From NCBI GenBank assembly GCA_947683425.1, contig CANTUQ010000043.1, forward strand, positions 12,886,501-12,950,500: a stretch of 64,000 nucleotides of DNA, in the 5' to 3' direction. The notes below the pieces were generated by a model that saw only the letters and a program-made list of their open reading frames with translations, searched no databases and was not told the origin of the DNA. This document shows, piece after piece, positions 23,362-34,411 of this stretch (positions are counted from its first letter, which is position 1; each line of letters begins with the position of its first letter). The position numbers and the translations under genes were made by a program. The stretch comes from Excoecaria cochinchinensis. Taxonomy: Eukaryota > Streptophyta > Magnoliopsida > Malpighiales > Euphorbiaceae.

Positions 23362-23490
23362 CTATCGCGAGCGCGATAGAGTACTCTGTAGGACAAGTTT
23401 TGCCAGTCCGTGTTTTGTTGCGGGAGCGAGATTTATCGCAAGCATGACAGAAGGTATATCTGTGGTTTGTCACGAGCGCGACATAGTTAA
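23362..23490 (+). repeat. Hairpin cassette, TATCGCGAGCGCGATA type
   Basis: CTCTATCGCG-AG-CGCGATAGAG is a perfect 10-bp stem, followed by diverged copies (TTGCGGGAGCGAGA, TATCGCAAGCATGACA, TGTCACGAGCGCGACA). The same motif type recurs at 63282-63600 in a different LTR. Confidence 0.75.
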
Positions 23491-23863
23491 AGTGCATGAA
23501 TGCAAGTTAGTTGTCCTAATTTGTATGCAATATTGCATTGAGTTATGAATGACTATATATAAGGAAGATTAAATGTGTTAATATAAGTCAGAATATGAAT
23601 TATATGTTTGATGAGATTTGGTATGCTTAGTGTGTAAAATGAATTTAAGATATTTGTGCATACTATATGAACAAGTACAATGAATATGAACATATTAAAT
23701 AAGTATAGTTTTGGCATGATTGTATGTTTGTGGTTTACATTCTTAATATATAATTTGAAGTGAATGTGCAGTGGCATGAGATGATAATTGAGTAAATGTA
23801 AAGTATATGGAATAGTGATATAAGTTTTTATATAAGCCTGAATTAGTCATAGTAGTGGATAGA

Positions 23864-23875
23864 TAGGCATGCCTA
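23864..23875. promoter_or_regulatory. Perfect palindrome TAGGCATGCCTA
   Basis: Identical 12-bp palindromes occur at 36957-36968, 44436-44447, 49314-49325 and 63764-63775, each preceded or followed by a GTGGATA/TATCCAC context. A degenerate copy is at 17393-17404. Function unknown; the conservation among LTRs is what is seen. Confidence 0.6.
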
Positions 23876-24442
23876 ACTTTGTAGCTGCTAGAGTGGCACC
23901 CGATTGGTGTCTAGAGTTTGGTGCCTTTTGATATCTAGAGATTTGAGACTTCGGTCTCCAGATGTTTGATACTGCTTGTCAGTATCCAAAGCACCCGTAT
24001 CCACCATCGATGTGAATTCAGGCTATTCTATCGAATGATTATGACTGTACAAGAGATGCAATGATATGTATATATGTAATTGATTATGTAATGAAGTAGT
24101 GATATGTTATCACTTATAGTACATGAGGTGTGCTAAATCTAGAGATTATGTGCACGTTTGGATGAATGTAAATGATAAAGGCATGTTGATATATTAAATG
24201 TACATGTATATGAATATATGTGAGATGTAAGGATAAGCTATCAATTATTGTATATGATAATTGTTAGAGTTAGAAATTATGTACATGAAGAGTTATATGC
24301 TAATGATGTAGTTATGTTAATTGTATGCTCGTTTTCTGGTATTTGCTAATGAATGTTAATATGTGATAAGCATGAGAACTATTGATATGCATCTCGTATG
24401 ATATTTGTGACTTTGTTAGAAGTCCATTTTGCTTTTGCTATC

Positions 24443-24481
24443 CCCACTGAGCCTTCGCTCAGCACGGGTGTTTTCCCGTGT
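24443..24481 (+). other. Two adjacent hairpins near LTR 3' end
   Basis: After CCCCA, CTGAGC-CTTC-GCTCAG is followed at once by CACGGG-TGTTTT-CCCGTG. The same layout with different paired bases is found at 45504-45546 and, on minus, at 36464-36510. This suggests a conserved RNA or single-strand DNA structure. Confidence 0.6.
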
Positions 24482-24809
24482 AGATATGCAGGTTTGGTAT
24501 AGAGAATTGTGCATCTGCTGGCCACTAGATGGAAGATTGGAATTCTTTTGTTGTGATATAATTCATTTTGTAATGATCAGAATAGTTATATGTAAAGAAT
24601 ATTTTGTATATGAAATGTAAACGTTTTAAAGGATGCTTATGTAATTTAAAGAACTAAAATTTGCAAATGCATGTATGACTTGATTTTAATAATGATGTTT
24701 GGTTATTATATATCTAAGTTAATTGATAGTGTTTAATTGAATCGAATTGTATTCGTGGTTATGCGTGCGTAGCGATCCGATATCCTTCAGGGGGTATTGG
24801 GGCGCTACA

Positions 24810-25528
24810 CTATAGCTAGGATAAATACATACATATGATGGAGTTTGCTTATAATAATAGCTATCAAACAAGCATTGGCATGGAACCTTATGAAACCCAT
24901 TATGGTAGATGGTGCAAAACTCCTCTATGTTGGACAAAATTAAGCAAAAATAAGATGATCGGACATGAACTTGTAAAAGATACAGAAGAAAAAGTTAAGA
25001 TTATTCAATAGAGGCTGAAAGCTGAAAGTGATATACATAAGACCTGTGCTGACCTGAAAAGGAAAGACATTGAATACTAGATAGGGGTAAAGTTTTCCTG
25101 AAAGTGTCACCCTGGAAGAAGGTTTTGAGATTTAAGAAGAAAGGTAAACTCAGTCCGAAATATATTGGTCCTTATGAGATCCTTCAAAGGATTGGACTGG
25201 CAGCTTATAAGTTAGCCTTTCATTTGGAATTAGCCAAGTTACAAAATGTCTTTCTTGTCTCAATGTTGAGAAAATATCAACCAGATGATTCACATAAAGT
25301 TCAAGTGCAAGAGATCTAGGTACAACCAGACTTGTCATATGAAGAAAGACCTACGACTATCCTAGCTAGTGAGGTAAGACAACTTAGAAATAAGCAAATA
25401 CCTCTAGTGAAAGTACTTTGGCAATATCATGGGATTGAAAAAGTAACTTGGGAACTTGAATCAATGATCAAGGCCCAGTATCCACAATCGTTCACTAAAG
25501 GCAATAATTTCGAGGAAGAAATTCTTTT
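24810..25528 (+). pseudogene. Integrase C-terminus and chromodomain remnant
   Basis: Reads MMEFAYNNSYQTSIGMEPYE, then the GPF/Y module KLSPKYIGPYEILQRIG (frame 25104-25319), and a chromodomain-like tail ASEVRQLRNKQIPLVKVLW continuing to EKVTWELESM (frame 25332-25547). The two frames are separated by a single TAG after VQEI, where the relative has VQEV then Gln. Earlier stops lie at 25011 and 25078. The chromodomain would direct insertion toward methylated histone marks in related elements. It assigns the element to chromodomain-bearing Ty3 elements of the Tekay/Del type. Confidence 0.88.
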
Positions 25529-25542
25529 AAGGGGGAGAGAAA
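25529..25542 (+). other. Polypurine tract
   Basis: AAGGGGGAGAGAAA immediately ahead of an LTR start TGTAAGGCCCC. This is the usual primer site for plus-strand DNA synthesis. Confidence 0.75.
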
Positions 25543-25799
25543 TGTAAGGCCCCAAAACACACCTTAGAACTGTTATGACAGGCAAAGGATGAATGTTAAG
25601 ATGCAAAATGGCCTAGTTTTTAGGATAGTTTTTTATACTTTTTTCTTAGTTTTGTGTTTGCATTTGTGTGACTTATACTTTGTTTTTAGGTGTTTTAATT
25701 TAGTTTGTGTGTTTTGTAAGTACCATTTGATTTGGAATGCATATCGATGCATTAGGAAAAAGGATAATATGTTAAGAGCAAAGGAGGAGGAGACGAGGA
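25543..25799 (+). mobile_element. Start of the 3' LTR of the old Tekay-like element (truncated)
   Basis: Begins TGTAAGGCCCCAAAACACACC directly after the polypurine tract. About 257 bp are visible before the Athila-like LTR interrupts it; the rest would lie to the right of that element, outside the window. The frame 25589-25834 is fortuitous. Confidence 0.6.
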
Positions 25800-25807
25800 C
25801 TGTCATG

Positions 25808-25935
25808 ACTCGGCATAAGTGTCACGAGTCATGACAGAGACCAAAAGGCATGACTCATAACAAGTGTCACAATTTGCGGCAGAGAGCAAGTGTCATGACT
25901 CGGCATAATCGTCAAGAGTCATGACATAAGGTGAA
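25808..25935 (+). repeat. Hairpin cassette, GTCATGACTCG type
   Basis: GTCATGACTCG pairs with CGAGTCATGAC; three diverged copies alternate with CGGCATAAGTGT-like linkers. A matching set, more diverged, is at 52331-52460 in the 3' LTR. Confidence 0.7.
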
Positions 25936-27376
25936 GGTGCCGACTCAGGCAACAAGCTGGCACCAGCCCCCTTTCCCAACTGTTGTCTCCTTTCATCACA
26001 TCCTTTCAAGGCACCTTTTCAAATTCATGCCTATTTGCAAGAGGCACAAAAAGGGATGTCTAGAGGCTTATTTATACATGGAATTAACTTCCTAAAGGGG
26101 GGGAGAGAGATAAAGAGAATGATAAAAAGACAGAGCCAAAAAAATAACAAAAATACAAAGAGGTCTATTTAACATCAAGTAACTTCCTGAAGAGCATTGA
26201 AGAAATTCATCAACCAATCCTTTTTTTTTCTTTTTCTCTCTTATTTAGTGGGTTGATGTTTGGAATGCTTTCTTGTTATTGTTTGACTTTAGATGATATG
26301 TATTTTGGCTAAGTCTTGTTTATTAAAATTGCAAAGATGAATTGATTTTAAGAACTTCAGTTTTTATCTTTTATAATGCATGAATGATTTAAATTCAATT
26401 GAGTTTTGGAAGTGTTATGTATGTTTGATCACCATATATAACTTGCTATTCAAATGTTCACAATGAGAATTGGGGCATTTTGGTGGAAATACAATTGAAT
26501 TTGCTTAAACGTTAGGAAAGTACTTGGAGGCAATAAATCTACTTTAAGGGGTTTAAGAATTGGCATAGGACTTCATGATTTTTATTTATCCCTAAAATGT
26601 CACGAGAATGCTTGTAGGCTCTAAATGAAAATACCCTTAATTGACAACGAGAACTGCTTTTAAGGATTGTTGGTTTTATTCTCCAATCATTGTGTAATGG
26701 CCCAAATTGCCATAGATGGCATCTAATGGCTTGAATACTGGTATAGTACTGATCAGTGAATTCTGCAGATTGTATAGTATGGTTTGGGTATGAAAATACC
26801 TGTAATTACGTCTTGGAATTCAGAGAAGTTATAAGGTTAAACGTGCTTAGGCTAGGAAAGCCCCTAATGAGTGACCTCCTGGGACACCAGTAGTGAAAAA
26901 TATTTTATTGGACCATTGAAAAATATAAGTTATAAGGAGTTTGATGGTATAATTTGGAGTGAAAATGAGGCCAAATAGGTCCCCGAAAGTCAAACTGAAG
27001 AAAAGCCTCTAGTTCGGTTTAATAGTAACCAGGGTTGACCAAACTTTGACCGAATTTTTAAAAATAGTAAATGAAGTTAAAATGATGTAGTGTGGGTAGT
27101 ATAAAGGCTTAAAATAATTTTTACGAATTTTTGACAGTAATAGATTAGTGAATTACGGCAGAATCGAACAGTATTGAATCAGACCGATTTAAGTGAACCG
27201 GATCCCAAATGAACTCCGATTGAGCTAAAATTTTGTAGGAAGACTATTTTTCATATTTTAAGAATGATGGAATAGTTGGGAGTGAAAATAAGTTGAGTAA
27301 CTTATAGTTAAGAATTTAGCCTAAAAATTAAAATTTTGGTTCAAACCGGTTGGACCGGTTTGATTCAAATTTCACC

Positions 27377-27384
27377 TATAAATA
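27377..27384 (+). promoter_or_regulatory. LTR TATA box
   Basis: TATAAATA in CACCTATAAATACCCC, about 685 bp into the LTR, followed by a CTCC/TTCTCC-rich leader. Good match to plant core promoters. Confidence 0.6.
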
Positions 27385-28789
27385 CCCCTAAAGACCAGAT
27401 TTCTCTAGACAAAACCGCCTCACTCCTTCTCCCTTTGGCCTAATTGAAGTTTCTCCATTCTTCCTCCATTTTCTTCATTTCTCTTCCAATCTCTCCTCGC
27501 ATCCAAGCCTCCTAAACAAGTTTAAACCTCTCTAGAGTCTAGTGATGGTGATTGGAGTTCATTTGGAGTGCTAGAAGTGGAAGAAAATAAGTGGAAAAGT
27601 TTATGTGTGAAATTAAGGTATGTAAAGTTGATATTTTTAAATTGGTTTAAAGGTTCAAATAGGTATTTTAGGATGTATAGAGTATGTTTATGTAATTGTA
27701 TAGCATAAAGGAAGCAACTTTATGGTGATTTCTTTGATGATTGTATTCTAGCCACTTAAGGAAAATAAAGGAGATTATGGTGTTTCAAGGAGATAAGGCA
27801 AGAAAAGGTTGCTTAAGAGGTCTAGAACAAGAAAATGAGGTTAGTAGATACAATATTATCCTTTTTCCATGTTAAAAATATGATTTTTAGTTATGTTTAA
27901 ACATAGAGTATGTGAAATATGCATCTTTAATTGAATCAAACCATATAGTCATATTTAGGAAGGTTAAAAATGAGATTTTAAATGATTAAAATGAAAATGA
28001 AATAAAATATATACCATGGACACATGTAGGTCGAATGGTATATGTAGGTAAAAATCAGATTTTTATGTGTTTTAATGTGATTTAATGGTATAACTAGATA
28101 AATTGACGTGAAATCTAGCTAATGGAATGAATTAGAAAAAGAAAAATTCACATAATGGATGATAAACACGTTGGTCGAATGGTATAGGTATGTAAAAATG
28201 TGATTTTGATCTGTTTTGATGTGAATTAATGGTATGACTATGTTAATGGACATGTAAATTACCTAAATAAATGGTAAAGGTGATGAAAAGATTTTATAGT
28301 GAAATATTGACATGATGGCCGAATGGTATACATGTATGTATCCATGTAATTTAATGAGATTTATGGAATGTAATAGCATATGATTGGAAATTAAATGTAT
28401 AATGCATGATTGGGATGAAAAAGAATGGAATAGTATGATGAAATTCCATGAAATGTATGTATGACAACATGAAAATGTGAAGATGGAATGATGGATGCCC
28501 TATATAGTAATTTGGTAGTCAAGTTTAGTTCAGGATATAGTGGCTAGCCATAGGGACACATGACCGCGAGTGTAAGCATGACGTCTCACTTATTGTAGGC
28601 CAATTACGGTCCTACCTCAATGTATTGGAATGTTTAACTGTCAAATGGAATGTATTTGGAATGTAGGGGTGGTCCATCGAGGTCCCTCTAACTATATTAT
28701 GGTGAACTTTTGGGGTTCATGTCTCATTTATCCCGTTCATAGATTTCTGCTAGTATTATACAGGGGGCAAAATGGTAAAAATAAGCTTA

Positions 28790-29700
28790 AAATGGTTAAT
28801 CAATGATTAAAATAATATTTATGTGAAAAATGGACTTAAATGGAATAAATAAATAGTTTTAAGGGCATAATGGTAATTTTGACCTTAAATAAGTTAATAG
28901 ATGTTAATAAGGGCAAAAATGTAATTAAATGAATATTTATGTAAATTAGTTACTTTTAAAGGCCTAAAATGTAATTTGCATATTAAATAATGATAAAAAA
29001 GCAAAAAGAATGAACTAATGGCATTTTTGTAATTTTGGTAAAGTTTGAAGACTAAATTGTAATTTTACCATAATAAGGGACTAAAACATAAATATGGACT
29101 TTTATGTGTACAATTTGCATATTTACCGCTAATTGAAAGATTTAAGTGCAACTATGAATATTTTTGCATGTATAGAAATTAAATGAATTAAATATTGGTT
29201 TATTGGATATTAAATGTATTATTTATATTCATGAAGCATGCATGTGAATTTAGTCTAGTGGATTAAATAAATAAATAAGATAAATTAGTGGCATTTGTGT
29301 AAATATAAGGAAGTTCAAGGACCTAAGTATAAATATGCTATAGTTAAGGGAACTAAATGCAAATATAAAATTTTATGTGTATTAATTATACATATGTCCT
29401 TAAATGAGTGATTTAATTAAAATTAAAAATATTATTGCATGTAAATAATTAAATGAAATAAATAATTGTCTAAGGGTAAAATTGTAATTTTACTAATGTT
29501 TTTAAGGACATTAGTGTAATGTAGTAAAAGAATAACTTTAAGGACTTAGTGGTAAATTGCATGTTAGATAATAAAATAAGTATGATAATAAGATAATTAA
29601 TGGCATTATTGTAAATAAGTGAAAAGTGAAGGGTAAAACTATAAATTGGTGAAAGTCTAGAAACTTAAATTTAATTTGTTAATAGCGAGGTAAAATAAGG
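28790..29700 (+). repeat. Loose 45-50 bp repeat around AAATGTAATTTT
   Basis: Variants of GGCATTTTTGTAATTTTGG and GGACTAAATTGTAATTTTACC return irregularly. Complementary versions occur in the inverted relative at about 53340-54480 (ATTACAATTATGCC, AATTAGTCCTTAAA). They are too diverged to count by eye. Confidence 0.5.
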
Positions 29701-31754
29701 GATTTAAAAAGATAATTAATAGGTAATTTGAATGTAATCGTGTAATTAATTGACAATAGAGAAAATAATGATATTTATGTTAATATTAATAGAAATATTA
29801 CTGTTAATACTAATATCATGGAAATGACAATAGGATTAAATGTAAGAAAAATAGATGAGTAATATTAGCATTAATAAATGAATGAAAAATGTCTTTGGAC
29901 TACTAAAAGATTATTATTACTGATTAGGGATAACCAGCATGTAAATTCAAATATGTCAAATGTAATTGAAGATAAGATAAAATAAAAAGATAAATAATAA
30001 TGTGTTAGGTAAATTTAATTGAATACTGTGAATTTCATATTTAAGTCACAATGAGTTAAGAGTGTGTAATAGAATATGTAAAAGACATTGTTATCGAATT
30101 ATTATAAGTATTATAAGTTGGGTCAATTATTTAAAGTGTAAAATATGATAATTAATATTTTCATGTTATTGTACATGTAGAATTAAGTAATGGAGTTACC
30201 TAAAAATGTTAGTAATGGAACTCAAGACATAAAAGAGAGTAGAACTGTTATTAAATGTTAAGAGTTAATAGTGAAATAATGATAAATAAACAATATGAGT
30301 AATTCAGGTGTTAGTATACTAATAGTACTGTTAGTCACAGTAATAAGGAAATTAAATGTAAAATCTTATCGACAGACATTTAATGAAGTAATGTTAATGG
30401 AAATTATGAGTAAAGTTAAAGAATAATGATGTTAAGCCTACAAATAAGTTAGTGGATTAAGTAATAGCATTGACAATTCAAGTATATAATATGAAATATA
30501 ACTGAGTAAAATTAAGTAGGAAAATAGAGTAAACATATTATGTTTATAGTTTTAAAAATGATATTGTAAAAGAAATGATTAAGTGAAAGATAATAAAATA
30601 TATATGAAACGTAAAAAGATTAATGTAACTGAAAGAGTAAAAGAAATATTGTGGATATAAAGGAAATAATAACGATGAATTAGCCTGTTAATAACAGTAA
30701 TGATGATTGTTCAATAGATATGTTAGTAACTGATACTGTGCCCAAGTGTAGACTATAGCTGACGTAATAAGTTATAAGCAAATAATGAAAAACAAATGAA
30801 TACGTTAATAAGATAATTGCAAATATTGTTAATATAACTGGTCATTGAATTAACAGACTAAACATAATGGTATTAATGTTAAAGTTAACAGTAAAGATAA
30901 TAAAGATCTGATAACAGTATTAGTAATGTTAAAGTATGGTTATTAAAATAATGAAACAGGTATAATATAAATGATTAAAGCAAAAGATTGGTTAGGACAT
31001 TAAAAGTAAGGCGTAAACTATCTAAAAGTCTTAAGAATTAATGTTCATATAATGGGAATAAAGATATATGCTTGCGTGTGCATGCATGTAGTAATAATTT
31101 GAAAAATTTAGGATATGTATCCTACACTGGGGATTTCAATGCTCAGTGCTTAGAGTGTTATTGCGCACAAGTTGTGATAGATCTTGATGTGGCCGAAGAT
31201 ATAGTGACGATCGAAAGAAGTATTCGACAGCAAGGATAAAAGGACTGGCATGGCATGTATACGACCGCAGTAGATGAAAGCAATGACATATGGTATAAGT
31301 ATTGGAATTGTATGTTAGTGTACTGTTAAGTTTTTGTATATGTATGCTTGTGATTGCTATGGAAAAAGAAAATTTTTACTGAATCTTTTGATTGCATTAC
31401 AGTGTATTTCAGTGCAGTGTTATGACATCCGATATCCGTACTACTTACGGGTGTAGGGTGTTACACATTGCATGTATTTATGTTTTGTGAACAATTATAG
31501 TTCTTGATTAATTCTCATTTATAATTCTAATATACATTGCTTGAGATTGTTATTAGTACATTAGATTAATTAATTATTCTTAGTAATTTTAGGAAATTCA
31601 GAAAATTTCAACTTCTTTTATATTATTTATCTATCCATCTAAGTATCTACTCGGTTAATATAAAATTACTCCAAGATTCTCTAGTGTTCGACCCCTACTT
31701 GCTCTATACTTAGTTTTAAAGACTAGGGTATTCAATTTGACCCACACCAAATTT

Positions 31755-31775
31755 TTGGCGCCATTATTGGAGAAA
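31755..31775 (+). other. Primer binding site, tRNA-Asp type
   Basis: TTGGCGCCATTATTGGAGA resembles the Athila PBS (TGGCGCC followed by a G/T-rich tail). It starts six bases after the 5' LTR. Confidence 0.65.
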
Positions 31776-31860
31776 GGTTGTTTTAGGCCCTAACTTTGTA
31801 CTTATTTTTGTAGTTTTCTAATAGTTTTATTGTTATTATTTGATTTTGATTTTAATTTTT

Positions 31861-33435
31861 ATGCGGCATAGTAGAAGTACTAGTGATATTTTGGAATTTG
31901 ATCTTAAAATTGAAAGAAGATTACGTGCTTTGCATAGGGAATAAAGACAAAGACTAGCGAAAGAAAAAAAATGAATAATATGGCTGATCCAAAAAGAAGA
32001 ATATTAGGCAATTTTGCCATGCCCGGCATAACGGGTAGTTTTGGAGGGATTGTGGATCCATCTATTGCTAACAATAATTTCGAAATCAAACCAAGTATCA
32101 TTCAAATGGTGCAAAACAATCAGTTTGGAGGTTTACAAGGAGAAGATCCATATGCTCACATATTGGCTTTTCTTAATGTGTTTGCAACCTTCAAGATTAA
32201 TGATGTGACAGATGATGCAATAAGGCTTAGGCTTTTCCTATTTTCAGTCAAGGAGAAGGCATAACTTCGGCTTGCTAGTTTGCCTAGTGAATCAATCACC
32301 ACTTGAGACCAATTAAAGCAAGCATTTCTCCATAAATACTTTCCACCACATAAGACTGCCAAGTTTCGTAATGAGATAACTACTTTTAAGCAAAATGCAA
32401 GTGAGACCATCTATATGGCTTGGGAAAGATTCAAGGAACTTCAAAATGCAATGCCCACATCATGGTTTGCCCGATTGGATGATCCCTCAAATTTTCTACA
32501 ATGGGTTGATAGATGAGAATAGGAATATTGTCAATGCAGCCTCTAGTGGAAAGTGGATGGAAAAAACTGCTAAGGAGGCTGTTACCTTGCTTGAAGAACT
32601 TGCATCTCAAGGTTACATGGGTGATGAACCAACTATGGCAAAAGCAAAAGGATTTTGGAGCTTGACACCATCAATTTATTGAATGCAAAGGTAGATGCTC
32701 TCACCAAAATGGTAAGTAAATCTCAAATTAATTCTTTAGAAAGTACTAATGTTGTTTGTGAGTTGTGTGGAGGATCTTATTCATATTCTCAATGTAATAT
32801 GAGTTCTAATAAGGATGTGAGTTATGTACAAGGAGCTTTCAACCAAAGAATGGGGCTGAACTCAAACTCTTATAACCCTCAATGAAAAAATCATCCTGAA
32901 TTTTCATGATCAAATCCATCTTCTCAATTAAATCCCCCAATTAACCCAATTAACAAACCATAAAATCCACTAGGATTTCCTATGAAACGAACATTCAATC
33001 CTCTACAACCTAAATCCAACCTTGAAAATTTCATGGAGCAGAACAACTTGCTACTCATAACCATATCCTTCAAACACAAATGGCTCAATAAGCCTCTTCT
33101 AACTTTAAACCCTTGGGAAAGCTTCCTAACCAACTGGAGTTTGCACTGAAAGAAACTTTCCAAGCAATAACTTTAAGGAGTGGTAAGGAAGTTGAACAAA
33201 TTGCTAGTAATGGTAAGAGTAAGAAAGTGGATGGTGATGATGGTGGGGTAGAGGTTGAAGCTAGTAAGGGAAATGAAGATGTGGTCATTAGTAACGAAGA
33301 TGATGATAATGGTGTAAAGAAGGGTAAAAAGGGAGATGTCATACCAACCAAAGATGATGAACCAAAGGTAGATATTAAGACCTTACCTTTTCCTCAAAGG
33401 TTCATAAGACGTAGCTTAGACAAGCAATTTGGTTA
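31861..33435 (+). pseudogene. Athila-type gag, broken
   Basis: Starts MRHSRSTSDILEF at 31861 and hits an early stop near 31942. The frame 31971-32264 has the family signature EIKPSIIQMVQNNQFGGLQG and DDAIRLRLFLFS. After a TAA at 32264 the expected continuation (YFPPHKTAKFRNEITTF, then AWERFKEL) is readable, with a frameshift into the frame 32395-32682 (CPHHGLPDWMIPQIFYNGL) and another into 32655-32885, which has the CELCGGSYSYSQC knuckle-like motif. The C-terminal part, 33113-33436, contains TLRSGKEVEQ and an acidic/lysine-rich stretch leading into protease. At least three stops and two frameshifts. Gag would form the particle shell. Confidence 0.85.
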
Positions 33436-33436
33436 A

Positions 33437-34411
33437 TTTCTTAATTATCTCAAAGAAATCACTATTACTATGCCATTTATGGATGCCATTAGAGATATGC
33501 CAGCATGGGGTAAGTTTTTAAAGGATATCATAAACCATAAAAGTAAGCTTGAGGATTATGGGATATTTTCTCTTGTTGAAGAATCTAAAGCTATGTACTC
33601 CAAATCTCCACCAAAGTTGAAGGATCCAGGTTGTTTTACTGTTCCTTGTGTAATTGGTAGTACTCATTTCGATAAAGCTTTGTGTGATATTGGTGTTAAT
33701 GTTAGTCTTATGCCTTACTCCATCTATAAGAGGCTTGACGAAGGAGAACTTAGACCTACAAACATGTGTCTTGCTATGGCAAACAAATCTATTACTTATC
33801 CATTTGGAATTCTTGAAAATATGCCAACTAAAGTGGGTAAATTTGTTATACCTACTGATATTGTTGTATTAGACATAGAAGAAGTTCTTGAAACTCCTAT
33901 TTTATTTAGGAGGCCATTTTTTATGACAGCTGGTGCAATCATTAACATGAAGAGAGGGAAGATTACATTAGAAGTGAATAATGAGATTATGGAATTTGAT
34001 GTATTCAAGATGATAAAGTCTTCACCAATGGAAGTTCTATGTAGAATTGACTCAATCGATGTTATTGATGAATGTATTAGTGAAGTGATACATGAATGTC
34101 TAAGACAAGACCCTATTAAATCATACTTAATGCAAGAAGCTAATGTAAAATTCTTGGAAGTAACTCCATACATTTCTTCAAATAGGACCTTAAGATTTGA
34201 ATCTTTAAGGAAGGATGATGATCCAAAGTCTACTTTACCAAATAAAGAAGTAAAGCTAGAGCTTAAGCCTTTACCGTTAAATTTAAGATATGTAGACTCT
34301 AACTTTAAATTTCCTTTTATTGTGAATTCATCTATGCCTAATAATAATATTGATGCTTTACGAGATGTGTTAGTCATAGAAATGCAATTGGTTATTCTAT
34401 TAATGATTTGA
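33437..34411 (+). pseudogene. Athila-type protease region (long clean frame)
   Basis: A 313-codon frame (33470-34411) starts near the conserved MPFMDAIRDMPAWGKFL segment. It contains the aspartic protease motif as ALCDIGVNVSLMPYSIYKRL where the clade usually has DLGAS: the Asp and Gly are kept, but the small Ala/Ser pair has become Val-Asn. This probably weakens or removes activity. The one stop upstream (33434) separates it from gag. Protease would cut the gag-pol polyprotein. Confidence 0.85.

Larger units (their letters stand above)
22404..24809 (+). mobile_element. Solo LTR (2406 bp), TGTAATGACCC family, TSD CTATA
   Basis: Begins TGTAATGACCCAAAGTG and ends GTATTGGGGCGCTACA, flanked by CTATA at 22399-22403 and 24810-24814; integrase sequence continues across. 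Internal landmarks in order: TATA-like AATATAAGG at 22646-22654, CT-rich leader 22690-22765, hairpin cassette 23362-23490, palindrome TAGGCATGCCTA at 23864-23875, and a two-hairpin element at 24447-24481. The small frames within are not convincing genes. Confidence 0.92.
8381..25799 (+). mobile_element. Decayed Tekay/Del-like (chromodomain) Ty3 element with tandem gag-PR modules and no RT
   Basis: Pieces read in order along +: gag/zinc-knuckle/protease modules (8381-15090), RNase H (15091-15498), integrase zinc finger and core (21728-22403), integrase C-terminus plus chromodomain (24810-25528), polypurine tract, and the start of a 3' LTR. Each piece matches the minus-strand Tekay-type element at 36057-50972 domain by domain, with many stops and frameshifts. 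Once the solo LTRs and one duplicated target site are discounted, the flanks join in register, which supports nested insertion into one original element. The 5' end is outside the window, beyond the Tat-like insertion. The reverse transcriptase domain is absent. Confidence 0.8.
26693..31465 (+). mobile_element. Very long solo LTR (4773 bp), TSD CATTG
   Basis: Begins TGTAATGGCCCAAATTGCC and ends GTAGGGTGTTACA, flanked by CATTG at 26688-26692 and 31466-31470. No PBS, polypurine tract or protein domain lies inside, and no frame reaches 60 codons. TATAAATA at 27377-27384 is followed by a CT-rich leader. AAACCGGT-TGG-ACCGGTTT near 27344 is an 8-bp-stem hairpin. From about 28790 to 29700 a loose 45-50 bp phrase around AAATGTAATTTT recurs. 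An inverted relative covers 52465-57095. At 4.8 kb this is among the larger LTRs for plants. Confidence 0.9.
25800..31749 (+). mobile_element. 5' LTR of the Athila-like element, split by a solo LTR
   Basis: The left piece 25800-26692 and right piece 31471-31749 together give about 1.17 kb; between them lies the 26693-31465 solo LTR plus one copy of its target site. The left end starts TGTCATGACTCGGC and carries hairpin motifs also found at 52331-52460. TATTTATA at 26069-26076 may be its promoter. The right end, CACACCA, precedes the PBS by six bases, as usual in Athila elements. The exact start is uncertain by tens of bases. Confidence 0.6.
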
